From a virus: a stretch of DNA of 56,445 nt. A model generated the notes under the pieces. The model was given only the letters and a program-made list of their open reading frames with translations, ran no database searches and was not told the DNA's origin. This document shows positions 46,118 through 54,357 of the stretch, in pieces. The stretch is taken from positions 1 through 56,445 of the IMG/VR virus record IMGVR_UViG_3300031718_000013; one strand, written 5' to 3'. The position numbers and the translations under genes are program-made. Numbering within the stretch: position 1 is the stretch's first letter; each line of letters starts with the position of its first letter.

Positions 46118-46434
46118 AAACCGATCCCATACCGACCGAAGCGGTGGAATCATCAAACATCGCGCAGCTCGGGTACGACTGGCCGAGTGGGACTCTCGCG
46201 GTGGTGTTCAAGAAGCACGAGATGATTTACCACTACCATCCGGTGCCGAAGCCGCTATTCGAGGGGCTGAAAAAGGCGCGGTCGATCGGAGGGTACTTTG
46301 CCGCTCACATCCGCAACAGTCCGAGCATCCGCGGGATTCTTTATTGCGACTGCGGCGCTTTCCTGCTGACGGGTGAGCACCTTGAGGAATGCGTGTCACA
46401 TCGTTTCGAACACGCCGAGGTCGAGAATGGCTAA
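46114..46434 (+). CDS. KTSC-domain protein (106 aa)
   Basis: VESSNIAQLGYDWPSGTLAV, VFKKHEMIYHYHPVPKPLFE, ARSIGGYFAAHIR is the KTSC domain pattern (V.SS.i..vgYd...l.V.F..g..Y.Y..VP...~..l..A.S.G.yf...Ir). A short Cys-containing tail (CDCGAFL ... ECVSHRF) may bind zinc. KTSC domains often accompany recombination or repair genes; precise role unknown. Confidence 0.75.
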   Translation: MKTDPIPTEAVESSNIAQLGYDWPSGTLAVVFKKHEMIYHYHPVPKPLFEGLKKARSIGGYFAAHIRNSPSIRGILYCDCGAFLLTGEHLEECVSHRFEHAEVENG

Positions 46435-46630
46435 ACAGTATTTCGTTCAGCAGGACGACGAGGGCTGCAGATCGTGTGGCCACGGTAAAAGCTGGGTTGT
46501 TGTCGATCCAGATGGCGTTGCCGGAAGCACCAGCTATTTTGAGAAAGACGACGCCGAAGAACTATGTGATCTACTCAATCAGGCGATGGAATTCGGACGT
46601 GGAGACAGAGATGCCGGAAGCACAGACTGA
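46427..46630 (+). CDS. Conserved phage protein (67 aa)
   Basis: ATG 46427 inside the end of the KTSC gene. MAKQYFVQQDDEGCRSCGHG, WVVVDPDGVAGSTSYFEKDD, AEELCDLLNQA: a small domain seen repeatedly in phages next to single-strand annealing genes. Unknown function. Overlaps the RecT start by 20 nt. Confidence 0.6.
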   Translation: MAKQYFVQQDDEGCRSCGHGKSWVVVDPDGVAGSTSYFEKDDAEELCDLLNQAMEFGRGDRDAGSTD

Positions 46631-47897
46631 ATCGAAGGGAGCGCTCACACCGCGCGGGCAATTCCTGACGACGCTGAATCAGAAGTTGAGTGAGCTGGAA
46701 CCGAAGTTGGCTCTATTGCTCCCGCGATACCTACCTGCGAAGCGTTTTTTCACAATTTGCTACGACTCCGTGACGCGCACGCCCGCCCTCCAGGAATGCA
46801 CGATCCCGTCGATCCTGAAATGCGTCGTCGAAGCGGCTGAGATTGGGCTTGAGGTCGGCGGTCCGAAAAAGCACGCCTATCTGGTGCCGTTTCGAAACAA
46901 TAAGACTGGCAAGCGAGAGGCGCAACTGATCATCGGCTACATCGGCCTCGCGCATCTCGCCTACGATGCTGGTGGCGTCGGTAATATCCAGGCGCACGTT
47001 GTTCGAGCTCGCGATCATTTCCGGTACGAGGAATCGCCGCTGGTGCTCGAGCACGTTCCCTTCGACGAACCGTGCCCGACGTGCGGCGGGATGGGCGAGG
47101 TCAAGGTAAAGGCCGAAGGCAATTCAGCGCTCAAGACCTGTGACGCTTGCGAAGGGACCGCACGACAGCCGCGAGGGCGGGCGATCAAATACTACACGGT
47201 CGCTACTCTATCGGACGGCGGCCAGAGCTTCGAGGTTATGGACCGCGCGGACGTTGAGCGGATCCGGATGCGGTCGAAGGCGAAGGACTCAGGGCCGTGG
47301 GTGACGGACTTTGACGAGATGGCGAAGAAGACGGTTTTCAAGCGCCACGAAAAATGGCTCCCGAAAACTGATGGCGAAGGGGCTGCTCGACTTGCGCGCG
47401 CGATCGAACTGGATAACCAGACGGTCGGACTCGAGGAAGCCGCCAATGCGGCCGCCGTTGAGACTACCGCTCGCCCGATGCCTCACGAGATCCTTGACGA
47501 AGATGACAATCGACAGGCTGACGTGTCGAAAGGCAAAGATGTTTCCTCCCCCGAAACAGCGCAGGCGCCGGCGGACTCGAAGGCAAATGCCGTCGGCTCT
47601 TCCCCATCCCCGGCGTCTGCGCCCCCATCTCGCGAGCCTGGCGACGAAGGCCCAGAAGACGAATTCCAGACCGCCGAAGAGAAGAAAGCGATGGACGTGA
47701 ACGCCGAGGTCATCAATCCTCAGAGGCTGGGGCTGCTGACGCAAACGGCGGCATCCGCTGGACTGGATGACATTGGCATTTCGGAACTGCTGAAAGAGTT
47801 CGGCGTGGGCGACTTGGCGCATGTGACGAACGGAATGTTCTCGGGCGTTCTCGGCAAGCTGGCGAAGCTGCCGCCGGCATCGAAGAGGAAGAAGTGA
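46611..47897 (+). CDS. recT: RecT-family annealing protein with zinc-finger insertion (428 aa)
   Basis: The frame is open from 46389, but GGAG 6-9 nt before the ATG at 46611 sets the start. RecT core: LKCVVEAAEIGLEVGGPKKH, AYLVPFRNNKTGKREAQLII, GYIGLAHLAYDAGGV, later DVERIRMRSKAKDSGPWVTD then FDEMAKKTVFKRHEKWLP. It anneals single strands together with the exonuclease at 48204. Residues 155-182 insert CPTCGGMGEV ... TCDACEGTAR, two CxxCxG-like units as in DnaJ zinc fingers. I know of no RecT with this. The C-terminal ~110 aa are disordered Pro/Ser/Glu-rich followed by a helical end. Confidence 0.88.
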   Translation: MPEAQTESKGALTPRGQFLTTLNQKLSELEPKLALLLPRYLPAKRFFTICYDSVTRTPALQECTIPSILKCVVEAAEIGLEVGGPKKHAYLVPFRNNKTGKREAQLIIGYIGLAHLAYDAGGVGNIQAHVVRARDHFRYEESPLVLEHVPFDEPCPTCGGMGEVKVKAEGNSALKTCDACEGTARQPRGRAIKYYTVATLSDGGQSFEVMDRADVERIRMRSKAKDSGPWVTDFDEMAKKTVFKRHEKWLPKTDGEGAARLARAIELDNQTVGLEEAANAAAVETTARPMPHEILDEDDNRQADVSKGKDVSSPETAQAPADSKANAVGSSPSPASAPPSREPGDEGPEDEFQTAEEKKAMDVNAEVINPQRLGLLTQTAASAGLDDIGISELLKEFGVGDLAHVTNGMFSGVLGKLAKLPPASKRKK

Positions 47898-48211
47898 AAA
47901 AGGTATCTTGCCCGTCCTGTAATGCCGATTCGGGGGATAATTTCATTACGATGCACTCAGGCGTCAATCACGAGCGCCAAGGCTTTGTGCATCTCGCTTG
48001 GGGGCGCGAATCGGAACTTCGAGCGCAATTTACGCCAGCGGAAGCCCGTCAACACGCGCTGAGTCTTCTGGAATGCGCCGAAGCTGCGGAGACTGATTCG
48101 CTATTGCTCCGACTGCTTGAGGAAAAGGTCGGAGTCGGGCTTGAGCGAGCATTCGCAGTGATCGCAGATTTGCGGAACATGCGAGACGAAAAGCGCAAGG
48201 CCGATGGCTAA
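47894..48211 (+). CDS. Hypothetical protein with CxxC (105 aa)
   Basis: GTG overlaps the RecT stop. MKKVSCPSCNADSGDNFITM may hold a half zinc site; the rest is helical (TPAEARQHALSLLECAEAAE). It lies between RecT and its exonuclease, so a recombination accessory is possible. Confidence 0.55.
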   Translation: MKKVSCPSCNADSGDNFITMHSGVNHERQGFVHLAWGRESELRAQFTPAEARQHALSLLECAEAAETDSLLLRLLEEKVGVGLERAFAVIADLRNMRDEKRKADG

Positions 48212-48974
48212 CGCCGCACAAACCGCCCGCGCCGCTCGAATCGACTTCGATCCGGAGAGCCACATCTACCGAGTGTGGGGACTCATCAAGCCGTCGGTGA
48301 CGCAGGTACTCGGCGCGATCGGCGCGCGTGTGACGACTGACGAAGGCTCCTTCTTCCGGACGTTCTTCGACTACTCGTTTCTGCCTGATTACTCTGCGGA
48401 CGTAGCGAAGACTCGGGGCCGCTGGGTGGCGGACCTGATCGCGTACCGGTTGAAGCAAGCAGATAAACCGATGCGAGTCTGGTCCTTGTCGGAAAGGCAA
48501 CTCGAAAAGCTGGCCACGTCCGAATCCTATCCCGGCATCCTCGGCGCCGCATGGCTTCCTTACTACGACTGTTTTGAACGCTGGTACTGTGGCCGGCGCG
48601 ACCTAAAAACGATCTTCGTCGAGAAGCCGCTATACGATCCCGGGATGGACTGCTGCGGGAGTCCCGATTGGTTTGGGACGATGGACGGGAAGTACACGAT
48701 CATCGACTGGAAGACGGGGATCGCGAGTCCGGACACGAGGTATCAGACGGCGGCGTATGAGATGCTGGTCAGCAACGAATGGGCGTGGCTGCTACCTAAC
48801 GGCAGTCGAGATTGGGAAAAACCACCATTCATCCATCGTGCGGCGCTCGAGCTTCACAACGACGGCACCGACGCCAAGCTCATCATGTACCCTGTCGCGG
48901 ATGCGGCGAACGACCGCGGCGTGTTCCTGGCGGCGCGGAGAGTTTATCAGGTGCAGGTCGAGGGGCTGCGATGA
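48204..48974 (+). CDS. PD-(D/E)XK exonuclease, RecT partner (256 aa)
   Basis: FDPESHIYRVWGLIKPSVTQ VLGAIGA is the entry motif of RecB/Cas4-like nucleases. The catalytic core is CGSPDWFGTMDG then YTIIDWKTG (D...D-x-K) and the following QTAAYEMLV (QxxxY) helix. It would degrade one strand to feed RecT, as Red-alpha or RecE do. Overlaps the preceding and following genes. Confidence 0.8.
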   Translation: MANAAQTARAARIDFDPESHIYRVWGLIKPSVTQVLGAIGARVTTDEGSFFRTFFDYSFLPDYSADVAKTRGRWVADLIAYRLKQADKPMRVWSLSERQLEKLATSESYPGILGAAWLPYYDCFERWYCGRRDLKTIFVEKPLYDPGMDCCGSPDWFGTMDGKYTIIDWKTGIASPDTRYQTAAYEMLVSNEWAWLLPNGSRDWEKPPFIHRAALELHNDGTDAKLIMYPVADAANDRGVFLAARRVYQVQVEGLR

Positions 48975-49258
48975 GTTTGTTTTGGCTCTCATTTGCCGAT
49001 GATTGCGGGTTTCGCGGCGGTCTACTTACCGAGGGTTCGGTCTCCGATATTGAGGCGATGATTCGTGAAACCCATCGGCGAGGAGTCAATCCAGGCGGAC
49101 AAATAAAGATCGTCGAAGTTGGCACCAAGGGACCGTTTGAATTGTGGCGTCTCTATTCGGCCGCCGACATTGACCGACTTGACAAAGGACTGCCGTGGCG
49201 CGGTGGCCCCGGCGTGATCGTCTGCGAGACTTGCGGGCGAGAGTGTCGAGGGCACTGA
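48971..49258 (+). CDS. Hypothetical protein (95 aa)
   Basis: ATG overlaps the nuclease stop. MSLFWLSFADDCGFRGGLLT, a middle with helix VSDIEAMIRETHRRGVNPGG, and CETCGRECRGH at the end, a probable zinc or metal clamp. Not recognised. Confidence 0.55.
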   Translation: MSLFWLSFADDCGFRGGLLTEGSVSDIEAMIRETHRRGVNPGGQIKIVEVGTKGPFELWRLYSAADIDRLDKGLPWRGGPGVIVCETCGRECRGH

Positions 49259-49315
49259 AATGACCCCATTCCTTAGCCTACGGTCGAGTGACGGACACTT
49301 TCGGGGCCGATCCCA

Positions 49316-49582
49316 ATGAGTACCCTGCCCAAAGCTCGCAAATCGCGCTACGAACGTCCTAGCGGGTTTCCGCCTCTCAAAAAGGGGACGTTTCAGCGTC
49401 CGCATACGCTCCATTGGGAAGGCAAACCGCTGGCCCTTGAAATCTGGTTCGCGCCTAATCACGGCTTCTGGATCGTCTGCAAATCGCGAAATATCACCGT
49501 TCACGCGGGCGATTATGACAGCACTTGGCTGGCATTTACGCGCGCGCTGGACCCAGAGATCGAGGAACTTCGACGAGCATGA
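49316..49582 (+). CDS. Hypothetical protein (88 aa)
   Basis: Basic N-terminus (MSTLPKARKSRYERPSGFPP), beta-rich core (FAPNHGFWIVCKSRNITVHA). Overlaps the next gene by 4 nt. Not recognised. Confidence 0.5.
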   Translation: MSTLPKARKSRYERPSGFPPLKKGTFQRPHTLHWEGKPLALEIWFAPNHGFWIVCKSRNITVHAGDYDSTWLAFTRALDPEIEELRRA

Positions 49583-49956
49583 ACAGCAATTTGATCGATC
49601 TCGAAGGCCGGCGTGAGCGAGAGATAGTGCGTGCCGAATGGTTCAATCAGGCAAGATGGCCGGCGCGATGGCGGCGGGAGCGACGGCGGCGCCGATTGCG
49701 AGCAGTCATGTACGCCGTTTTCGTCGTGCTCGTAGCCCTAGCTATCACCTTCGCGCTGGTCGCGCTCTATTCCTGCAAAGGAATCGGCGGGACCGCTTCG
49801 AACTATCAGACGCCCGCGCCTTCCCCGACGCTTCCCCCAAGCAACGACCTCGAGCGCTACTCGGAGCAGTGCAAGCAGCAGTGTGACGCTCTCGGACGGG
49901 CGATGCAGATGTTCGTCGTCACGGACGGGAAGATGACGAAGTGCCAGTGTGAATAA
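49579..49956 (+). CDS. Membrane protein with arginine-rich cytoplasmic part (125 aa)
   Basis: An Arg-rich start (WPARWRRERRRRRLRA) precedes one transmembrane helix (VMYAVFVVLVALAITFALVA), then a Pro/Thr linker and a domain with four Cys (CKQQCDALG ... KCQCE). Type II topology with the Cys domain outside. Among early genes it could affect superinfection or host envelope. Not recognised. Confidence 0.55.
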   Translation: MNSNLIDLEGRREREIVRAEWFNQARWPARWRRERRRRRLRAVMYAVFVVLVALAITFALVALYSCKGIGGTASNYQTPAPSPTLPPSNDLERYSEQCKQQCDALGRAMQMFVVTDGKMTKCQCE

Positions 49957-50320
49957 GCGCCAGTCCCAGGATGACCGCTTCGCCGACGACATGAGCCGGC
50001 GAGCGGAACTGATCGACGATCTCGTCAACGGAATGCCGGGACAGCCGCCGCCTCCTGAGAATATACCGGAGCGCTCCATCCTCGAAGAAGTCACCCGACT
50101 CTGCCAGGAGTGGGCGGCAGCGGATCCGTCAACTGAAAAAGGGCAGCAAGTATTCGGCACCTGGGCGCAAATCTGGGCCATCAACGGGCCCGGCGTGTTC
50201 TCGATCAACCTGAATACCGGCACGGTCTGGTGGGTGCGAAGGAATCCGCCACAGAAGCCGGTGGGGAAGGTCGCGGAGATGACCGGCGAGCAGATCGTCG
50301 AATTGTTGAAGGAGAGGTAA
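49949..50320 (+). CDS. Hypothetical protein (123 aa)
   Basis: GTG start inside the previous gene end. Pro-rich segment (NGMPGQPPPPENIPE) and Trp-containing strands (VFSINLNTGTVWWVRRNPPQ). Not recognised. Confidence 0.5.
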   Translation: MNKRQSQDDRFADDMSRRAELIDDLVNGMPGQPPPPENIPERSILEEVTRLCQEWAAADPSTEKGQQVFGTWAQIWAINGPGVFSINLNTGTVWWVRRNPPQKPVGKVAEMTGEQIVELLKER

Positions 50321-50324
50321 TCCA

Positions 50325-50669
50325 ATGTTCCAACCGAGCAAAGAACTGACCGTCACCGAAGGCGCGCATCCGTGTCTCAGCAAGTGGCGCAAGCGAATCG
50401 ACGAGGCTGAGCGGCGAGGTCGCTTCAATTGGGACGACCACTCAGCCGCGTGCAACTGGAATCTCTGCGCTACTGGCGAAGGAACGCAGATGTTTCCCCG
50501 CATTCCTACGCGCTTGGCGGTCTCCGGTGAGACGTACCCAATCGATGATGAACTCTACGACCTCGGCGCACGCTTCCCATCCGCTGTGCGACCAGACGAA
50601 AAGACGTTCGCCCTCGCTCGTAGCTACATCACGCGCATCGAAAACCGTCTCGCTGAGTTGAGCCGATGA
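50325..50669 (+). CDS. MFQ-SKELTV paralog B (114 aa)
   Basis: N-terminus MFQPSKELTVTEGAHPCLSK shares the MFQxSKELTVT start with the protein at 39196. The following WRKRIDEAERRGRFNWDDHS and CNWNLCATGEG resemble the same plan (helix, then a Cys/Gly motif). Not recognised; the two genes are 11 kb apart. Confidence 0.6.
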   Translation: MFQPSKELTVTEGAHPCLSKWRKRIDEAERRGRFNWDDHSAACNWNLCATGEGTQMFPRIPTRLAVSGETYPIDDELYDLGARFPSAVRPDEKTFALARSYITRIENRLAELSR

Positions 50670-51370
50670 CCGAGATCGGCCAAGCCGTCCTAAGCCTGCC
50701 CGACGCCGACCGCGCTACCGTCCTCGACTGGCTCTCCCAGGCCCGCGTCGACGACGCCGAATCCGCCAATCTGCTTTCAGCCTGGAAGAACGAGCTCGCC
50801 CAATTCGTAGAGACTGACGAGACGTTCACGGTGCGCGAGTCCAAGATCGCCGATGCGCACGCCCGGCATAGCGAGCTATGCGCCGAACGGAACCGAGCGG
50901 TTCGGCCGTTCAAGAATTTCATCGACTCGATCGGATCGAAGCTCAAGGCGTGGCTCCGAGAGCAGGAGCGATTGGTAGCCGCGGAGAAGGCCCGGATCGA
51001 GTCTGAGAACCGCAAGAGGGAAGAGGCCCGACGTGATGCCGAAGCGCAAGCAGCGATCGACCAAGGCGCAACCGAGGCGGAAGTCGACGCGATCGTCGAG
51101 CAACCGATGGTCGTGGCAGCGGCGCCGCTACCGAAACCGAAGATCGAAGGATTTCGCACGCCACCGAAGCGATTCAAGGCCGAGGTCATTCCTGTGACCG
51201 GCAAGATGAAACTGATCAAGGCGGTCGCGTGCGTGTGCGGGAAGTGCAAGTGTCAGGGGAATCCGGCACTGCTGGGGCTGCTGGAGCCGAATATACCAAG
51301 TCTTAATCAGATGGCGAATGCCCAAAAAGAACACCTGAATCTACCAGGCGTCAAGGCGGTGCCAGCGTGA
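50666..51370 (+). CDS. Coiled-coil protein with zinc-binding end (234 aa)
   Basis: A long coiled coil (SKLKAWLREQERLVAAEKAR and following) and a C-terminal ACVCGKCKCQGNPALLGL with four Cys. The architecture 'helical, rPfk.~id.i..~~~~w..e.e..~~~e' is found in phages next to RecT systems, possibly a nuclease inhibitor or recombination cofactor. Inferred from place. Confidence 0.55.
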   Translation: MTEIGQAVLSLPDADRATVLDWLSQARVDDAESANLLSAWKNELAQFVETDETFTVRESKIADAHARHSELCAERNRAVRPFKNFIDSIGSKLKAWLREQERLVAAEKARIESENRKREEARRDAEAQAAIDQGATEAEVDAIVEQPMVVAAAPLPKPKIEGFRTPPKRFKAEVIPVTGKMKLIKAVACVCGKCKCQGNPALLGLLEPNIPSLNQMANAQKEHLNLPGVKAVPA

Positions 51371-51570
51371 AAGATATCGCGAGCGATCCTGAGACTCAGG
51401 CGGCGTTTGTTCACGGAATGATGTTCGCGACTACATTGGCCGAGGCGGGGCTGAACGTCGGGGCCATCGGCGAGCATCTGTGCAAGGTCTGGAACATCGG
51501 CGACCCGACAAAGACCGCAAAGGAATACGGCGAGAAGATCGAAGCAATCTTGCTTGCGAGACCGATATGA
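51367..51570 (+). CDS. Hypothetical helical protein (67 aa)
   Basis: GTG overlaps the previous stop. MKDIASDPETQAAFVHGMMF and LCKVWNIGDPTKTAKEYGEK. Not recognised. Confidence 0.5.
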   Translation: MKDIASDPETQAAFVHGMMFATTLAEAGLNVGAIGEHLCKVWNIGDPTKTAKEYGEKIEAILLARPI

Positions 51571-51680
51571 ACCGTCTAACCCTCGCGCTATTCCAAGCCG
51601 CCGCTCGTCGATACGGCGTGACGCTGGAGCGCTTCCTACTCGACCTTGTGGCCGCTCAGAAAGGATGGAGAATGCGATGA
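51567..51680 (+). CDS. Small helical protein (37 aa)
   Basis: MNRLTLALFQAAARRYGVTL, then ERFLLDLVAAQKGWRMR. It overlaps both neighbours by 4 nt, which argues for a real gene despite its size. Confidence 0.5.
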   Translation: MNRLTLALFQAAARRYGVTLERFLLDLVAAQKGWRMR

Positions 51681-51877
51681 CCGTCTATTTGCCGTTCATT
51701 GTCTCGGCCTTATTTGCGATAGCTAGTGATGTAGGCGGTGCCAATTCCGATCAGACCGCAGGATTCTTCGCGTGGCTTTTTCTCTTTGTCGGAACCATCC
51801 GATTGATCGTCCGAGTCGCGCCAAAATTCGTTCGTTGGATGGACGGATTGGAAGATTATATCAGGGGAAGGAATTGA
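51677..51877 (+). CDS. Small membrane protein (66 aa)
   Basis: ATGA-coupled start. Two hydrophobic stretches (YLPFIVSALFAIAS and FAWLFLFVGTIRLIVRV). Not recognised. Confidence 0.55.
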   Translation: MTVYLPFIVSALFAIASDVGGANSDQTAGFFAWLFLFVGTIRLIVRVAPKFVRWMDGLEDYIRGRN

Positions 51878-51891
51878 CCACTTGGGGCAAG

Positions 51892-52266
51892 ATGAATTCT
51901 AACAAAAGCCGTGGCTCAGCCTTCGAGCGTGCGGTCCTAAAGCATCTCCAAGCCCGAGGCTACTACGCCATCCGCTCCGCCGGCTCGCATCAGATCGTCG
52001 ATATTCTCGCGGTGAGGGGTTTTCGCCCGACCTGGCCGCACGAGACGACAATTCTCTTTATCCAGTGCAAACGCTCGGGCGACATTCCACCGAAAGAATG
52101 GAACGACCTGTTCAGCACGGCGACCCGCTACCGGGCGAAACCACTCATGGCCGAAACCGGCGACCGCGGCAAAGGCCCGAAGTTCTGGGAGATCCTAACC
52201 CCGAAGTTGCCATCGACAGTTCACAAAGGTAGATATACCGGTGACGCAGACCTGTACGTTCCATGA
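51892..52266 (+). CDS. Holliday-junction-resolvase-like nuclease (124 aa)
   Basis: KSRGSAFERAVLKHLQARGY then YAIRSAGSHQIVDILAV and ILFIQCKRSG: the E...(S)D...(Q)xK order of Hjc/Hje-type PD-(D/E)XK resolvases. It would cut branched recombination intermediates before packaging. A TTG at 51874 that overlaps the upstream stop is an alternative start. Confidence 0.75.
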   Translation: MNSNKSRGSAFERAVLKHLQARGYYAIRSAGSHQIVDILAVRGFRPTWPHETTILFIQCKRSGDIPPKEWNDLFSTATRYRAKPLMAETGDRGKGPKFWEILTPKLPSTVHKGRYTGDADLYVP

Positions 52267-52269
52267 GCG

Positions 52270-52497
52270 ATGGCGAAAAATAGGTACATTCGAGAACTTG
52301 AAAGAGCCAATCGGGATGCGGCGCGAGCGGCTTATTGGGATGCCGTCCGACAGCGCAATCTATTCCGCCACGTCATCAAAAGTATCACGCTAGAAGCTAA
52401 GTATCAGATTTGGCGTTGCTGGACAGGGCGAGCACCCAATAGGCGCAAGAAATTCTGGCGGCAGACACAGGGCGGAACGCGTGTGAAATTCTCGTGA
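52270..52497 (+). CDS. Small basic protein (75 aa)
   Basis: Arg/Lys-rich helical protein (MAKNRYIRELERANRDAARA ... WTGRAPNRRKKFWRQTQGGT). Overlaps the next gene by 4 nt. Possibly binds nucleic acid. Confidence 0.5.
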   Translation: MAKNRYIRELERANRDAARAAYWDAVRQRNLFRHVIKSITLEAKYQIWRCWTGRAPNRRKKFWRQTQGGTRVKFS

Positions 52498-52931
52498 GCG
52501 ACCTTAACGACTATAGCCCGCACCGGATCGACGCCTTCCCCAGCGTTCCTGACACGATCCTAACTCGCGAGCAGTGGATCGAAATCCACCGCAAGAACAT
52601 CCGCACCCCCGAGCGCCGATTGTTCTACGCCATTCTCGAGGCCGCGCTGCAGACGCTGGCCCGAGGTCGAGAGGATCGCCAGCTCGACGTTCTAACCTGG
52701 ATCGATGGCGGCATGGCGACCGTGACGTTCGAGCGCGTCTGCGAAGTCCTAGATATTGAGCCGTCGTCACTTCGAACGGCGATCCACCGCAAGCGCGACG
52801 AGAACGACGGCCATCTAACCGGAGTCCCGAGGCGCCCGCCAGCTCACAACGGGATCGGCGAGATCGCGCTTCCACCGCCGCGGCAGAGTCGAGCTGGCCG
52901 GCGTGGAGGGCGGATTACAATTTTCGCGTGA
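52494..52931 (+). CDS. HTH-type phage protein, possible late regulator (145 aa)
   Basis: GTG start. Residues 38-95, ERRLFYAILEAALQTLARGR ... TFERVCEVLDIEPSSLRTAI, match a phage family with a helix-turn-helix (FE.VCevL.id...~R.~l). The role is unknown; the position at the end of the rightward early operon would fit an antiterminator or late activator. Confidence 0.6.
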   Translation: MSDLNDYSPHRIDAFPSVPDTILTREQWIEIHRKNIRTPERRLFYAILEAALQTLARGREDRQLDVLTWIDGGMATVTFERVCEVLDIEPSSLRTAIHRKRDENDGHLTGVPRRPPAHNGIGEIALPPPRQSRAGRRGGRITIFA

Positions 52932-52935
52932 TGCG

Positions 52936-53109
52936 ATGCGTCGTCGAAGCTGCGCGCATTGCGGCAAGCGGAGCCTGTTAGTCGAGGTCCGGACGCCTGC
53001 AGGCGTGCGCGTGTTGTGTTGGCGCTGCCGGCAGACCCGATTGATTCTCAGAGCAACCCCTTCCCGGCGTAATCGGAAAATAATTTCGCAGAACGCACGT
53101 AGGATCTGA
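52936..53109 (+). CDS. Zinc-ribbon protein (57 aa)
   Basis: From ATG 52936: MRRRSCAHCGKRSLLVEVRT PAGVRVLCWRCRQ, a CxxC-19 residues-CxxC zinc ribbon with basic flanks. The frame extends upstream to a GTG at 52903. The last 62 bases overlap the 3' end of the integrase on the opposite strand. Confidence 0.65.
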   Translation: MRRRSCAHCGKRSLLVEVRTPAGVRVLCWRCRQTRLILRATPSRRNRKIISQNARRI

Positions 53110-54040
53110 GTGTTTCGACACTGCGATGGCGTGACGTATCCATCATCGACCAGATCGATGCGCCCGCTTCGGCCGAACTGGTTAAGAAGCCGCTTCTGAG
53201 AGAGTGTGCAGAATAGGTGTTTGCTGGCAATCCGGCACCCTCGACGCGCCGTTTAAGGATTTGGCCGATTGCCGAGCCTGCCAGCCGTTCCCCAAGCTCC
53301 TGACGGCCCTGAACGGCCAAGAACACGGCTCCTGAGATGATATGGGCAAATCTAAGCCACCGCGTCACGGCGACCACCGGGCACGTCCTGGGCGACTTCG
53401 ACCCATAGGGAACGGCGATCACGGCTGACTGGCCGGCCTGGTCCGTCTTCGATCGTCGGATCGTCAATCTAAGGCCCTCGGGGCAGAACTGCAGGTCGTC
53501 AACGTCGAGCGCGACCAGCTCGGATCGACGCAGCGCGCCGGCAAATCCGAGCAGCAGCAAAGCGCGGTCCCGGAAGTCTCGAGCTTGGTTGGTGCCAGCG
53601 TAAGGAATGGCGTCGATAATTTTCAGCAGATCGACGGCGAGCAGTGGCGCCGATGGCTCGACCGCGGTCCCGAGCTTGTTTCGGATGCCGGCCAGCGTCG
53701 ATCGAGCGGCTTGATCGAAAGGATCGGGAAGCTCGAGCACTCGATAGGCGTGGCGGACGGCAGCAACGCGCCTCACGATCGTCATTGCCTTGACGTCGCT
53801 GGAGGCTTGAGAGGCAAGAAATTCGGCAAGCTGGCCAGCAGCAAGTCTAAACGGCTGATAGCCACGATCGCGGCACCAGTCGGCCAAGATCCGAACGTCC
53901 GAAGCATAGGATCGACGGGTGTTGTCGGACTTTTCAGCCCGGATGAATTCCTTGGCGACCTCGGGAATTGGGATTTTGTTGGTTATATTATTACCAGCAT
54001 TTACCAAACCGACAGATTGCCCTAGAGCGCGAGTTTTCAT
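53048..54040 (-). CDS. int: Tyrosine integrase (330 aa)
   Basis: Core-binding domain at residues 25-110 (VAKEFIRAEKSDNTRRSYAS) and catalytic domain with Arg171 (FAGALRRSELVALDVDDL), His279-Ser-Leu-Arg282 (SAHSLRSGF), His305 (SRHRSVETLRSYV) and nucleophile Tyr314. All five key residues are present, so the phage should integrate and excise by itself. The last gene of the leftward operon. The ATG overlaps the upstream stop (ATGA). I found no attP; it is expected near this gene. Confidence 0.92.
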   Translation of the reverse strand: MKTRALGQSVGLVNAGNNITNKIPIPEVAKEFIRAEKSDNTRRSYASDVRILADWCRDRGYQPFRLAAGQLAEFLASQASSDVKAMTIVRRVAAVRHAYRVLELPDPFDQAARSTLAGIRNKLGTAVEPSAPLLAVDLLKIIDAIPYAGTNQARDFRDRALLLLGFAGALRRSELVALDVDDLQFCPEGLRLTIRRSKTDQAGQSAVIAVPYGSKSPRTCPVVAVTRWLRFAHIISGAVFLAVQGRQELGERLAGSAIGQILKRRVEGAGLPANTYSAHSLRSGFLTSSAEAGASIWSMMDTSRHRSVETLRSYVRSAKLFSDYAGKGLL

Positions 54041-54357
54041 TTTTGCGACCTCGCGCGAGCTTGGGCGATAAAGTCTTCCATCTCAACCATTTCGACCGTT
54101 TCCGCGAAGTCCTCGGGCCCGCGCGCTAGCAGCTCGAGATTTTCTATCGGCTCGAAAAGCGCTTTTCCGCGATCGATATTATTGGTTCTAACAAATTCGA
54201 CCGCAGAAGAAATGTGTCGAGTCCGGGTTGTAAAACCGATGCCGCGCTCCGGGCGACCGATCAGAGTCCACACCTCCGCACCGATCATAAACCCCCACTT
54301 CTCGCGATCCGGAACCGAAATAAGCCGCGCCTTTTGCCATCGTGGTTGTTTGCTCAT
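54037..54357 (-). CDS. Hypothetical protein of lysogeny operon (106 aa)
   Basis: ATG 54357 overlaps the stop of the DnaA-like gene (ATGA). MSKQPRWQKARLISVPDREK then WTLIGRPERGIGFTTRTRHI: beta-rich start and an acidic helical end (EDFAETVEMVEMEDFIAQAR). Not recognised. Confidence 0.55.
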   Translation of the reverse strand: MSKQPRWQKARLISVPDREKWGFMIGAEVWTLIGRPERGIGFTTRTRHISSAVEFVRTNNIDRGKALFEPIENLELLARGPEDFAETVEMVEMEDFIAQARARSQK

